Assembly: GCF_018143015.1 (NCBI RefSeq)
Contig: NC_054746.1
Location: forward strand, 38,318,687-38,382,686
Direction: 5' to 3'
DNA from: Lytechinus variegatus
Taxonomy: Eukaryota; Echinodermata; Echinoidea; Temnopleuroida; Toxopneustidae
Length of the DNA stretch: 64,000 nucleotides
The notes beneath the pieces are model-generated. The model was not told the origin of the DNA and made no database searches. It worked only from the letters and a program-made list of their open reading frames with translations. The translations under genes were made by a program, and so were the position numbers. Positions within the stretch are counted from its first letter, which is position 1; every line of letters starts with the position of its first letter. Of the stretch, positions 50,401 through 61,391 are shown piece after piece.

Positions 50401-53400
50401 AATCAGATGCACAAATAATGAAATGATAGCAAGTTAAACAAAAACTTTAACATATATGTAATAGACCATCAGACTAACAGGAAAGGGGATTCCTAGGTCT
50501 CTGCCAAACTTTATTTAGGCAAGGCAAGGTAAAAATCTTAACTTTGACATGTATACACAATGTAAAGCTCAATTCTGTTTTTTGAAGCTGCAATATGAAT
50601 CACATTATAGAGTATCAAAGATGTCACAAAGGCCAAGATAAATCAGTAACACCCTCTGATATAACAGTGCAACTTTTGAAATGAACAAAAAGGATTTTGA
50701 TTAATACTGTGATCTTTACTAAGACTTGAAATAAAAACTGTTGATCTGAGTCCACCATCTAATCTTGTCCCTACTGACAAAAAAAATAATTCTCTGAATA
50801 TCTACTTACTTTAAAATAAAATCTGGGAATGGCACTCAGAGTCTTGTCTTGCTTTTTATCTGGACCTTTCATTTCAGTGTAAAGTTTTGTGAACATCTCC
50901 ATTTCTTCTGCCTTTTTGTCTCCTTCTGTTTTACCTGAAAATATTCAAAGACAGAGTGAAACTAGCACATTAATAATGTAGAGCTCATTCGGCATCTCGC
51001 AAAGAAAGGTAACACAATTTTTAATTTCAGCCAAGTTGACACTGTAGTAAATTATATTGGTGACATAAATTGAGGAAACAAATGAAATTGATGAAGACAT
51101 GACAGAGAAGCATTTATTGTAATTTATGAAAAAAATATGTATAAATAAGCATAAATAATTTTCTAGTCAAAATTTCTAAATTATGTGTAGAACCATGGTG
51201 GACCTCATGTAGCTCTCTGATGGAACAAAAATAAATAAAATCTGTCAACAAATAAAAGAGGCATTTTCTAGGATTAATGAATAAATTTTGCATAAATTAG
51301 CATACATGTTAATAACTTTCTACTCAAAATTTCAAAATTCTGTGTAGAAGTTTGGTGAACCTATGAAGCTCTACCAGATGGAAGAAATCAAAATCGGCAA
51401 AAAAAAACTGCGTCGATTCGTGGTGGGGATCTCTTATCCAAGACAGTCGCCCATCCAGGGCGCGACAAACCCGCTTGCCCGGGGCAAGTGAAAATGAGTG
51501 CGGGCAAGCACTTCTCAAAGTCAATTGCCCGATCGGGCAAGTGGCTATTGCGTCTTTTTTTCTGTACTGTACCTCGTTTTTCCATAAATCATCCAAAATC
51601 CACACTCAAAATCATGAATAAGCCTTAAAATATAGCGAGTAGCGCAGTTTCAAATTCAGAAATTGCGTTATTTTTTCTGTACCACGTATTTCCATACACA
51701 TGGTACCAGGTATGAAAAATATCAACGCAATGGCCGGGAAACAGTTGAATGTAGTATGGGGTCCATTATGACTACCACCATGTGCAATTTCTAATGCACA
51801 TTTTCCCCCTTCCGATATCACAATTCTGTGATAAAATAATTATAATTACACAGGAAATATATCAAAGAGTCTAGTAACCTCGCATTGGTGAGTTGTCATT
51901 CGGCTTTGCTTTTCAAAACGGCCTATTAACATCCAAAATAACTTGCCGTATAATTATGACTTAAAATTCATTTGTTTCCCTTTTTGAGGGGATGAGATAA
52001 ATATCAGACAATAAATCATCAAACAAAGCTCCATCTATTTTACAAGGCCGGCGGGAGGCTCACACACGTGCGCATACTAGCTAGCCAGTCTGAGCTCTGT
52101 CTCTCTGCCAGAGCTCTGGGGGACAATTCGCTCAGGAAATGCCTCAAATATGGTGATTTTCTGTTTCAGACAGAGTTTACATTTCGGGTATATTATTCAA
52201 AACTCCCAATAAAGTTTGATGATTTCTTCATTGTTATGTATATTTAAGTTATTAATGAATACATTCTCACCGAATTTAGACTCCCCCATAGAGAAATGCA
52301 ATTTTCGTAGAAGTCTGCGTTTTCAAAGAACTTCAGGAAAAGTTAGGGTACAGTGGGCCTTTATTACATGGCCGAGTACAGGTTATTGTACTAGAATAGG
52401 CGAAGTAGAAATTAGATATTGAATTCATTTATATCAAAGTTCAACTCACAGTCACACCCACACAAACACACACACACACCCAAGATTCTAAGCATAGTGA
52501 AAAAAATTACTTAAAAATCATACAATATTAAACAATGTTAGTAATAATTCATTAATAAGTGAACAGGTATTCCTCAAAATAGAAAAAAAAAGTAGCATGT
52601 GAAAACATGTAGATAAAAATCATTGACCGAGTGCAACATCATAAAATGATGAAGAAAAGACTTGATGGTTTCAAACTAATTAAGAGCTGAACATTTTTCA
52701 CTGGCTTTCTTTATAGTTTCCAACTACGGTAAATGAAAGCAATTCTAAGGAAATATGGTAAGCAGGTAGCCATTTCATGGATTTAAAGATGCAAAATATG
52801 AAATATTAGCAACTTTTGTTGAAGGTTTTATTTAAAACCTTAAATGCCCAATAAAACATCAATTTTTTTCTCTCCAAAATAAACGTTAAGACTCAGGCCT
52901 ACGTTGCTGAAAATATCCTTTTCAATACGTGTTTTTTTATACTGGACATGATTCTCAATTGTTATTTTGTATACCTTAATAATAATAAGAGTAGTGCCGT
53001 CATAATGAAAAAATTATTTAAAAATTGGGCAAGCAGTTTTTTCTCTCGGGCAAGCAATCTTTTTCATCACTTGCCCAACAGGGCAAGTGACCAAAAAAAA
53101 TTTTGTAGAGGCCTGCGCCCATCTATGGAGCACATTCACCAGCTGAGTAACACAACTCTTCCCTCTCGTAAAACCATGCTGGTTTCTATTAAGGAGACCA
53201 AACGATTCGACATGATTATCAATAGCCTTCACAATCTTCTTCTCAAGCACTCTGCACAACATAGATGTTAAGGCAACTGGTCGGTAATTAGTAATGTCGG
53301 ATGTTTCACCTTTCTTAAAAACAGGGGTAATATGGGCTCGTTTCCAAGAAGGCACAGTTCCACTGTGGAGAGAAGCATTGAACAAAATAGATAGAGGATG

Positions 53401-53982
53401 TGAAATTTCAAGGGCAACATTACTGAGTACACTGGGTAACAAGCCGTCAGGTCCCGGTGGTTTGTTCTTGGATAGGCGAAGAAGAGCAGAATGAATATCA
53501 GAGGTGGAGACGGACAGGTCAGAGAGAGAAGGGATAGGCAAAGTACATGAAGAAGGAGCCTTAGGAAGAGGTAAAGAAGGACCAAAAATGGAGGAAAAAT
53601 AAGTGCTGAAAGCATTAGCAATGTCGATGTTGATGTGTCGATATGACGATGTTGACAAATTATTTTGAGTGGGAGGGAGTAATTCTGCTGATGTTTTGAA
53701 GTCGTAGTATTTTGATAAGTTCCTAGTTACAGAGAAGCGCATTGCCCTGGGAGCGCAACGGCAACGAATAAGTGGTGAACCGCTAAAAGGCGTAAGCAAA
53801 CAACACAAAATATGCCGATTCCAGCTCAAATTTCTTCATTTCCACTACAAGAATTAAAAAAACAATATACATAGATGTTGAGATAAGGGTTTGCCCAATC
53901 GAGATGACGTGGTATTAACCTAACGGCAGATGGATACAATAAAGATTCGAATATACTTACGCATGTACTCAAACTTTCCCAT
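41358..53982 (-). CDS. PPP2R3C: PPP2R3C, PP2A regulatory subunit B'' gamma (G5PR)
   Basis: Twelve coding exons, 5' to 3': 53982-53961, 50934-50810, 50224-50175, 49493-49439, 48484-48372, 47811-47643, 46282-46150, 45446-45315, 44171-44035, 43200-43063, 42335-42208 and 41475-41358 (TGA). All junctions are GT-AG and phases agree. The product is 439 residues; human is 453. It is highly similar throughout, for example YGRISIMHFFNYVMRKVWLH and LEKSFYSFYVCTAVRKFFFF. One clear EF-hand, DKDHNGMLSKAE, is at residues 273-284. The family binds calcium and recruits PP2A, and also PP5 with the GANP/MCM3AP complex; it acts in nucleus, cytosol and centrosome. The amino end is uncertain: the assigned ATG (53982) gives a consistent frame, but an out-of-frame ATG at 53987 reads MGWESL, more like the vertebrate MDWKEV start, and would need one more small exon. 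Intron 1 holds nested transposons. Confidence 0.94.
44248..44615. repeat. 183-bp tandem duplication in PPP2R3C intron 8
   Basis: Units 44248-44430 and 44431-44615 are nearly identical. Each carries an inverted pair AAGTTGTCAG/CTGACAACTT and a CTGGCTGAGAGGCACTGTTA block. The young appearance suggests a recent local duplication. Confidence 0.9.
45825..46030. repeat. Dispersed repeat, copy 2
   Basis: Matches 29395-29650 in order: GGTTCCATGACATTTGCTCC, AATAAACCCTAATTCTTATC, TTACATTATTCTGAAC, ATCCTAACTCTAACC and TATGCCCTCTGAG. It lies in PPP2R3C intron 7. The family is unidentified. Confidence 0.65.
51155..51383. repeat. Direct repeat pair in PPP2R3C intron 1
   Basis: About 75-bp copies at 51155-51230 and 51308-51383 share TTTCTA(G/C)TCAAAATTTC, TGTGTAGAA and GGTG(G/A)ACCT...AGCTCT. 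Function unknown. Confidence 0.65.
51390..51455 (-). pseudogene. Reverse transcriptase fragment, part 2
   Basis: On the minus strand it reads WATVLDKRSPPRIDAVFF, which continues the RT frame of 53116-53760 (…VLHRWAQ) across the inserted element. The duplicated GATGGGCG codes the shared RWA/GWA. The open frame then decays, so the YxDD active-site motif is not reached. Confidence 0.7.
51456..53115. mobile_element. 1.66-kb hAT-like element inside an RT gene, 8-bp TSD
   Basis: It begins CAGGGCGCGACAAACCCGC and ends TTTTGTAGAGGCCTG, which are imperfect inverted ends. Perfect 8-bp duplications CGCCCATC lie on both sides (51448-51455 and 53116-53123). Subterminal GGGCAAG/CTTGCCC palindromes occur at both ends (about 51473-51543 and 53027-53092). 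No transposase is recognised inside. Its insertion splits the reverse transcriptase fragment. Confidence 0.9.
53116..53760 (-). pseudogene. Non-LTR reverse transcriptase fragment (CR1/L2-like), part 1
   Basis: About 215 open codons on the minus strand with the N-terminal RT blocks: NKPPGPDGLLPSVL, HSGTVPSWKRAHITPVFKKG, NYRPVALTSMLCRVLEKKI and NQHGFTRGKSCVTQLV. These are the fingers/palm blocks of jockey-superfamily (CR1/L2-type) retrotransposons. The endonuclease, the catalytic YxDD and the C-terminus are missing. The frame is uninterrupted up to the hAT insertion, suggesting fairly recent arrival. It lies in PPP2R3C intron 1 on the same strand as the gene. Confidence 0.88.
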
Positions 53983-54488
53983 CCCATTTCTTTGCACAAA
54001 CTCACTTCATCGCCGAGTGTGTTTGGTATGGACAGAACCAATGATCTATTTTTAGAAAATGACAACACCCGATCACCGAGGGGAAAGGACAGAGAGCAGC
54101 AAGCAAATTTTGATGAGGTGTCATGCAACGAATTTCATCACACTTTTCCATGCGCGATTTTGAGTCAGCAAAAAAAGCGCCCTCTCACGGTTTTGCAAGT
54201 CGCTATTATTGGTATCTCCATTTTATCAAACAATCATTGGAATTGTGCATATTTACAAAGAATCAAGAATCTACATGTAGTTTTAAAAATACATTAGGCC
54301 CACAGACAAGCTGAATTAAGGTTGTGAACTGTATTAGCGCCACCAACGACCTTCCTTTTATTTCCGTCGAAGAGACATGCGAAGTAACTTTCCAGGGCCA
54401 GGCCGAGGTAACTGTTTTTGCTCTTTTTTATATGCTTTTTACATTAAAAAATATTTGTAAAATTGAAACGCTTTTCACCAGAAAAAGA

Positions 54489-55327
54489 CCTGGGGTGGTA
54501 TTCTGAGATCCATTTTATCCCAGATAAAATAAAATATTTTATCTCCGTTAAAATCAGTGAGATAAAATACCCTTAAAATCTCTCCGAATTGGTATTCTGA
54601 GAACAATTTCATCTTCATTTTATCTCTGTAAGACACACCTACTTTTTAATCAATATCCAATTAGAAACGCGCTTTTATAGCTCTCTCTGTCACTCAACCA
54701 ATTGAAATCCATTCCGCCAGGAGGTGTGTCAAAGGGGACAGATTGTGTCAATTTATTGACTTGAAATACGCTTGCACTATACGCTTGCGCGTCTTTACAG
54801 AGATTTCATTTTAACAAAAAGGACAATACTCTCATCTTTTTTCGAAGTCTCCATCGCATCTTTTCAAGCATCATTTCAAAGACAACATTAGTCAAGATAT
54901 ATCCTATGGAATACTTTCTGATTGTATAGGAATAACGTTAAGGTGTTATTCTCAATATGTATATTTTTTCTTAATTTTCATGTCAAAATTTGGGGTTAAT
55001 TCACCTAGAATTATTGTTGAAATCAACGTCGCGGAGATAAAATAGCCCCTACCCTCTTTTAATTTTTTTTTTTTTTTTTTTTTCTCAAACTAACATGAGT
55101 GCAAGCACATCATCCGCGTTTGCAATACCAAGATACGCGATGGGTATGTCTACGCAAGCACTGTTCTGTAGCGTATCATCTATTGTTACGCAAGACAAAA
55201 TTTATACGCAAGATAAAATTGAAAATTTTATCTCATAGATAAAATGTCATCTCAGAATACAAATTTCATTTTAAGAGATAAAATAAAATATTTTAAAGAT
55301 AAAATGACCTCAGAATACCGCCCCTGG
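54489..55327. mobile_element. MITE upstream of PPP2R3C, GGTATTCTGAG ends
   Basis: The ends are CCTGGGGTGGTATTCTGAG and CTCAGAATACCGCCCCTGG: about 30-bp imperfect inverted repeats continuing into ATTTTATC/GATAAAAT. Subterminal ATAAAATATTTTA-type motifs recur many times on both sides. 839 bp, no coding frame. It lies about 0.5 kb upstream of the PPP2R3C start. No target duplication is evident. Confidence 0.85.
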
Positions 55328-55416
55328 TGAATTGCGGAATGAGTTTCGGCTAACATTCGCGTTAATAATGATATGAAGCAATGTTAACCAACAACTCTAA
55401 AATTTGTAGCGTAAAT

Positions 55417-55790
55417 AAAACACTAGACCAAAAGCTTCGGTCTCTGTTATGTTGTTGGTTGTTCAGCTGAACTCCGTTGGCTTCACTCACCAAATACAGA
55501 GACCGAAGTTCTAGCGCGATCTGTACAGGGGACTCAATGGCCATATGTTTATGTACTTTTAAGATCAGATAAAACGGGGAAGTAAATTTGCGCGACAGCC
55601 GAGGTAAGTCACTGTTTTTGTTCCTTTTAACTTGATTTTTCTCCGGTTTTTGGCAATTAATGCCAAGAGGGAATATCAATTTGCATTTTGGATCCATTAA
55701 TTTTCAAAATTTTTAGTCATTAAAGACAAAATTTGAAAAGCCCCGACGGAGGGATTTTACATTGCAAGTCCCCTAATGCCATGGCACTCC
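55417..55790 (-). repeat. Dispersed repeat family, copy 2 (inverted)
   Basis: Inverted relative to 14649-15300 and collinear with it, but without the 188-bp transposon: its CCATAT at 55541-55546 is the empty insertion site. It keeps the CTTCGGTCTCTGT/ACAGAGACCGAAG hairpin. Confidence 0.85.
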
Positions 55791-55799
55791 TAGTACCAA

Positions 55800-57271
55800 T
55801 GAGGTCCAAACATTAACATGTATGGACCTCATAGGCGACATTACCCAAAATTATGGGTTAGACAATTCAGTTCTGATTTCAAACCCAAGACTTTGGTAAA
55901 TGTACGCCTTAATACAAATTGGAGTTATGCGATATGACTTTCATTTGGTGGGAAGCCTTTAAATACTTCCAAAAATGAGTTGAAATTAAAATGAATTACA
56001 ATAAACTTACATTTCAGGCCCTTTTTGTTGATTTTCAGTGAGCGTTCCACACAGCTGCGACGAGTGATCAACTCCGAAGTGATACGCGAACTGGTCAGCT
56101 GATCGGTCAGGTGATCGGTAGATTATCTTTTTGTCAGACGTTCATAATTTATGTAAAGCGTATCAATCTTCAGTATCTTGATTCCAAAGTATCAGTATTG
56201 CAGATAAATGTCATTATTGATTGGAATCAGTGGCGGATCAGGGGGGGGGGGGGTGGGGGTGAGCATTTCTGCCCGATCCCCCTTTTGAGATTTGTAGTAA
56301 ATATTTTGGAATTAGATACGTTGTTCATACTAGTTATGCGACCCCTAATTATGATGATCACAGCATTATTTGTAATGGGGATATTTCGTTCATATTCTTG
56401 TCTCTTCTTTCTCTTTTTAGCCTTTTTTTTGCTTGTTAAAACCTTTTTTCCTTTTTTTTTTTGGGGGGGGGGGGCTCGCCAAATTTTACGTGGGTCAAAA
56501 TTACCTTCATTTTTTTAGTGACAATCTTTTTTTCATTTGTCCAGTTCTACGCGAGACAAAATTACCTTCGATCGTTATTATAGTTAAAAACTTGTTTTTA
56601 TTTTTTATTTATTTTTTTTTTTTTTTGGGGGGGGAGGTTGCCAAATATCACGCGAACGTTTTTCAGCTTTTACTGTTTTATTCGACTTATAATCAAATAT
56701 TAAATGGGGCTTACCACAGTTTTTTTTAAAGTCAATTCATAAGAATATTCCTCCTCGGGATTTGAGCTTTCTTTCATGAAATATCAATTTTTTTCATGAT
56801 TATACCAAAAATACTTAAAATTTTTTATCGGTGTATGCCTATAAAGCTTTAACTCATGGGTTGCGCCTGCCATATTTTAATGCTGATCAACTTTATGCTT
56901 TTAATGAATTCCTAAAAACAATAAATTCTCAGATCATCAATTTTGTCGCAATCGAATAATTCGATTGCGTCTCTCTATCAGTTTTGAATATTCATACAAA
57001 ATATCAGCTCGTGCTTTTTGCTCATAATATTTTGATTAGTAAATTCTTCTCTTATATAATCGAGTCGGATAGATAGATAGATAACTAGAGAGAGTTGGGG
57101 GGTCCCTCAGCTACTTGTCCTCGCTTATTTGTTATTATTTGTTATTATGCTCATGTTGTGAGAGCTTTGTGTTTTCACATTTTTTTCTTTTTCAACCTTT
57201 TTATTGTCTCGGAGCTTCCCTCTATTTCTTTGCACTATATAATGTAGTCCTTTTTACCTCATTGTTTCAAT
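55800..57271. other. intergenic with G-run repeat debris
   Basis: No gene recognised. CAGTGGCGGATCAGGGGG at about 56228 looks like an hAT-type left end. Two similar T-run/G-run blocks follow, each with a GCCAAAT(T/A)T motif (about 56445-56490 and 56600-56650). Right end not found. Confidence 0.4.
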
Positions 57272-57459
57272 CATTGGCGGCGGAATTAAGCCCCAAATTT
57301 TAGGAGGGGACAACCTAAAAAATTTTGACAAGCAAAAAAATAAAAGGCTCTCAACCCAAACATTTTAGGGGGGGACGTAGGAAAATAAATTGACAAGCAA
57401 AAAAAAAAAAAGGTCAACAACAAATTTAGGGGGGAACGTCCCCGCTTCCGCCGCCTATG
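57272..57459. mobile_element. 188-bp hAT-like MITE, GGCGGCGGAA ends, 8-bp TSD
   Basis: The ends are CATTGGCGGCGGAATTAAG and GCTTCCGCCGCCTATG. Perfect 8-bp duplications GTTTCAAT flank it (57264-57271 and 57460-57467). The interior has AAATTTTAGG(G)n and GACAAGCAAAAAAA units in tandem. A second copy is 60442-60780. Confidence 0.9.
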
Positions 57460-57790
57460 GTTTCAATTCTTTTTTTGTTCTCATTTCAATGAAAACATCA
57501 TTATTAAACTGACGTAGAAGACTTTATTACGAAATTTTGACATTGTTTTGTTGCATTTGTTTGGCTTTCTTTTTGTCTTCTCCTCATCTTCTTTTTCTTC
57601 TTACTTTTTCCCTTTCCTTATTTTCTCTTCAGTATTTCATTTTATGAGGTATCCGCCAATTTATACAACACCAAGCATATAGAGGCGGATAAACAGTGAG
57701 GGAGCATGACGGTGTGCCGCTCTAAAAAAAAGGAGGAATATTGGAAGAAAAAAAAAGAAGGGATGGGGGAAAAATAAAGAAAAAAAAAAG

Positions 57791-57905
57791 ATGATGATGG
57801 CAATGATGATGATGAAAATTATCTTGGTGATGATGATGGTTGTGGTGACGGTTGTGGTGATGATGATGGTGATGCTAATGATAGTGGTGATGATGATGAT
57901 GACGA
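57791..57905. repeat. (GAT)n-rich microsatellite
   Basis: Imperfect GATGAT / GGTGAT trinucleotide array of about 115 bp. Confidence 0.85.
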
Positions 57906-58058
57906 GATGTAATTTTGTTATTTTGTCTTTGAAAAAAAATAAGTAGTGCAAAGTTGAATTCATTTAAAGTTTATTATGAAAATAGCAGAAAAAAATTGGT
58001 ATGCGTTCGAGGAAAATCCATCCCCCACCAATCTTTTTCAAAGGTAAGATTTTTTTTG

Positions 58059-58623
58059 CCCGGGGGGGGGCCACTTCCATTCACGAGTGGATACCATGCG
58101 CGACCATGGGGTCTCGAAAAGCACCCTAAACACGTAATTTCCATATTCTGAAAATGCACCCCTTAACAAGTATTGGCGTGTGAAACCCTACCCTTAACAA
58201 GTATTGGAAACAAAACGATACTCTTGGCAAATATTCCCTGAAATGAACCCCTGAACAAGTACAGGAATGCCTATTGTTACGGGTCCTTCGGTCGTCGGCT
58301 TTACCTTATTTGGTTTAGTACGACCCCACCTTCTACACCTCGCGCAAATCGGACTCTAACACGAAGTGTTGGAGCAAAAAGGACATCCTTTATAAAACAT
58401 TTTGATTTTGTTTTATCATCCCCGCAAATTAGACCCTAAACACGACAGTTTTCCTAGCGAATTAATAGATACCCTTTTTTCGTTATTTTTGTGTTTTTGA
58501 CACCCTTATGATCACGTTACGTAGGTAACGTGCCCTATCGTGAAAAGGACATCCTTTTTACGTGTTTTTTTGGTCGCGCATGGTATCACTCGTCAATGTA
58601 AGTGGCCCCCCCCCCCCCCCGGG
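58059..58623 (+). mobile_element. CCCGGG-family element copy 5
   Basis: A complete 565-bp copy: a CCCGGGGG run with CCACTTCCATTCACGAGTGG at the left, and GTCAATGTAAGTGG with a C run and GGG at the right. The flanks are T-rich (TTTTTTG on both sides), so the duplication cannot be read exactly. The interior matches copies 3, 4 and 6, with one change in the central palindrome (TTACGTAGGTAA). Confidence 0.9.
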
Positions 58624-59402
58624 TTTTTTGTGACGGCGTAGGCCTTTGCAAGCAGCTATTATTATGGTAAAAAAGTAAATGAAATGTCAAGAAATACATG
58701 ATAATGATTTTTATGGTACATTTAGTACATCAATTCATACTTGTTATCAAAAAGAAAAAAGTGGGTCGTTACGGACCATTAAAAATGGGAAATTTTGGCA
58801 TTTTATATTTAGGATAGAGCAACTGCTCGTTATAGACGTCACAATAAATCAAGCATTCTAAATTCTATCAACTCCATTTTTTGTCAAATAACACCTTCAT
58901 CGATATTTTGAAATGATTTTTCTCATATTTTCATCATCTTTTTATCAGGGTGAAATTCCCCTTTAATTTACAAAACAGATTCGCAAACAATATCAAGAGT
59001 AGTGGGAGGCAAGGGTGGAAATCTAAGGTAGGGGACCAGGGGCTGGAAAACAGGCAAAAAAAAAAACAAAAACAAACTAACAAAAAAAAAAAAAAAAAAG
59101 GTTTATCACCCCCAAAAGAAGGTCGTCTCGTCCAAAATACATGTTTTACTTCGATTTAAATGATGTAGGCCTATTTCTTTCCATCATATATAAAAGAACA
59201 AAAATAGTAGGGGGACATTTGATAATGTGCCCCTACTATTTTGGGTTAGGGGGAAGTGTCCCCCTGGGATTTGCGCCCATGTGGGTGGGGGGTGTTGCAC
59301 CTCCTTTCGGAATCATTATGGAACAGTGTGAATAGTCGCTGTGATTTCGATCTCATACCTATAAAAAAATAGAACAGAAGAACGCCTTGACCACAGGCCA
59401 AA

Positions 59403-59557
59403 ATGCCTAACAATTTTTCCGCGGCATTAGCGACTCTCGTAAGGGGCGCTCCATTTATAAATAAAGTTGCATGTGTAGCTGTCTATGGCAACAGAATCTA
59501 TCGCAGAATTGAAGCCAGAAGCGTGGGAATTTTCAAGAAAATTCAAGAAAAGAACCG
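59403..59557 (+). CDS. Possible 5' coding exon, unknown gene
   Basis: An open frame of 51 codons plus two bases starts with ATG (MPNNFSAALATLVRGAPFIN) and ends at a good splice donor CG|GTGAGT. The predicted peptide has a hydrophobic stretch followed by a basic tail, as in some mitochondrial leaders. The surroundings (59400-60120) are CpG-richer than the rest of the window, as near a promoter. No downstream exon was identified before the window ends, and I do not recognise the protein. It could equally be chance. Confidence 0.3.
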
Positions 59558-59727
59558 GTGAGTACCGATTTAACAGTACTAATCTAATTAGTTACATGTA
59601 TTGAATTATAAGAATATTCAATTTTTCGTGAAACAAAGCTTAGTTCTAAGCTAGGGCGGCCCAAATGCGCGTGAGTGGAGTCCCAGTTTCTTAACACGGG
59701 TAAGTATTGCGTTGTCGCCTAGAGTGT

Positions 59728-59825
59728 GCCATGGTGGCTGCACGATAGCGATAGAGGAGAAATAAAAAAAAAAGAAAATGTTAAAAAACTCCTCGAAAGA
59801 GACGGCTGCCAGCTGTCTAATAAAA
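59728..59825 (-). repeat. Dispersed repeat family, copy 3 (partial)
   Basis: Inverse of 14660-14750: GGTGGCTGCACGATAGCGA, then a purine-rich stretch, then GAGACGGCTGCCAG. Only the left part of the family is present. Confidence 0.7.
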
Positions 59826-60441
59826 CACATACTTGGTGTGAGGCTAGTATAGGCTTGGTGTGAGGTTAGTATGGGCTTACTAACCTCGCATTCGCAATAC
59901 TGTGTGACTGTGAGTGGGCTCGACGCTTGCTCGACTGCGAAGGCCCACCAGACAGACGGTACCCTTTCCCAGACAGACGGGGCCGAGCTCAGAGTCAGAG
60001 CGCCGATGGATAGGCAGCGCCGGTAGCCGCTGCGCCTCTACCGCCGGCATTCACTCAACTTAATCTCAAGTTATTACAAAACCAAACTAGCTAAACTGCC
60101 AAACTGACCAAATGGATAATGAAATAATGAATAAATTTACCGACTAAATCCCTTTTCTTTGCAGCATTGTATTCTTTCAAGCTTTTCACCCAGTCCATCT
60201 CCAGTATTCTGCGATCACGGCAGGGCAAGGCAGAACGTTATCCGTATAAGAGGTACCGTAGAGCTATAAATCACATGTAAATTGAATCGTCTAGCTCTAG
60301 CTCTCGACAACGTCGCGTCGTCCACTGGTACTAGTAGTAGTAACCGGTATACTGAGCATCGACCCAGCTGACATCGGAGATTTTCTCTCTGCGGCATCTC
60401 ATTCCCGATCACTTCTCTCTGGTTCGCCGGATCGCGAAGCG

Positions 60442-60780
60442 CATTGGGGGCGGAAGCCGAAAATTTAGGGGGTGTCCACCTGAAATTTTGGGATGAACAC
60501 AGGTAAAAAATTGGACAAGCGCCCCCAAAAATTTTAGACAAGCAAAAAAAAAAAAATAAAAAAAAAAAAGGTCATCAACCTAAATTTTAGGGGGGGGGGG
60601 ACAACACGCGTTTCAAGGGGGGTCCACGTGACTTTAGGGGGGGGGCGTTGGAAAATAAAATTGACAAGCAAAGAAAAAAAAAAAAGGTTATCAAAAAAAA
60701 ATTTAGGGGGGACCGTCCCCCCACCTTAAAGTCAGGGGGGCACGTCCCCCCGCCCCCCCCCCCCGCTTCCGCCGCCTATG
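60442..60780. mobile_element. hAT-like MITE, GGCGGAAGC ends
   Basis: The ends are CATTGGGGGCGGAAGCC and GCTTCCGCCGCCTATG. Flanking 8-mers gcgaagcg (60434-60441) and gggaagcg (60781-60788) agree at 7 of 8. The interior is a tandem of AAATTTTAGGGGGGG and TTGACAAGCAAAAAAA units, more copies than in 57272-57459. Confidence 0.85.
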
Positions 60781-60868
60781 GGGAAGCGGTCCCGCTTCGC
60801 GGGCCGGCGCTCCCGCTGGGTTAGTTCCTAGTTCCCAATACTCTCCTATGACAAGTTTATGGAAGTCT

Positions 60869-61383
60869 CCCGGGGGGGGGGGGCACTTACATTGACGAGT
60901 GGATACTATGCGCGACCCCAAAAACACGTAAAAAGGATGTCTTACGTACGTAACGTGATAAGGGTGTCAAAAACACAAAAATAATGAGAAAAGGGTATCT
61001 ATTTCGCTAGGAAAATTACGTGTCAAGGGTCGAACTTGTGGAGATGATAAAACAAAATTTAAATGTTTTGTAAAGGATATCCCTTTTGCCCCATTCGTGT
61101 TTAGAGTCCGATTTGCGCGAGGTGTAGAAGCTGGGGTCGTACTGTTAAAGCCGACGACCGAAGGACCCGTAACAATAAAACATTCCTGTACTTGTTTAGG
61201 GGTTCATTTCAGGGAATATTTGCCAAGAGTTTCGTTTTGTTTCCAATACTTGTTAAGGGTACGGTTTCACACTTGTTAAGGGGTGCATTATCAAAATATG
61301 GAAATTACGTGTTTAGGGTGCTTTTGGAGATGATGGTCGCGCATGGTATCCACTCGTGAATGGAAGTGCCCCCCCCCCCGGGG
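60869..61383 (-). mobile_element. CCCGGG-family element copy 6, with 8-bp TSD
   Basis: 515 bp flanked by the perfect 8-bp duplication GGAAGTCT (60861-60868 and 61384-61391). It starts with a CCCGGGG run and CACTTACATTGACGAGTGG, and ends with CACTCGTGAATGGAAGTG, a C run and GGGG. It is shorter than the other copies because some internal spacer units are lost. Confidence 0.92.
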
Positions 61384-61391
61384 GGAAGTCT

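Noticed and set aside
51612..51821. 69-codon open frame within intron 1 of PPP2R3C
   Set aside because: It lies inside the hAT-like element, with no recognisable domain and no splice consistency.
53985..53987. ATG reading MGWESLSTC as the definite PPP2R3C start
   Set aside because: It is out of frame with exon 2 unless an unseen exon intervenes; kept as an alternative, not as the call.
56111..56729. Overlapping open frames of 135 and 98 codons
   Set aside because: They are driven by T and G homopolymers (poly-Phe and poly-Gly) in repeat debris.
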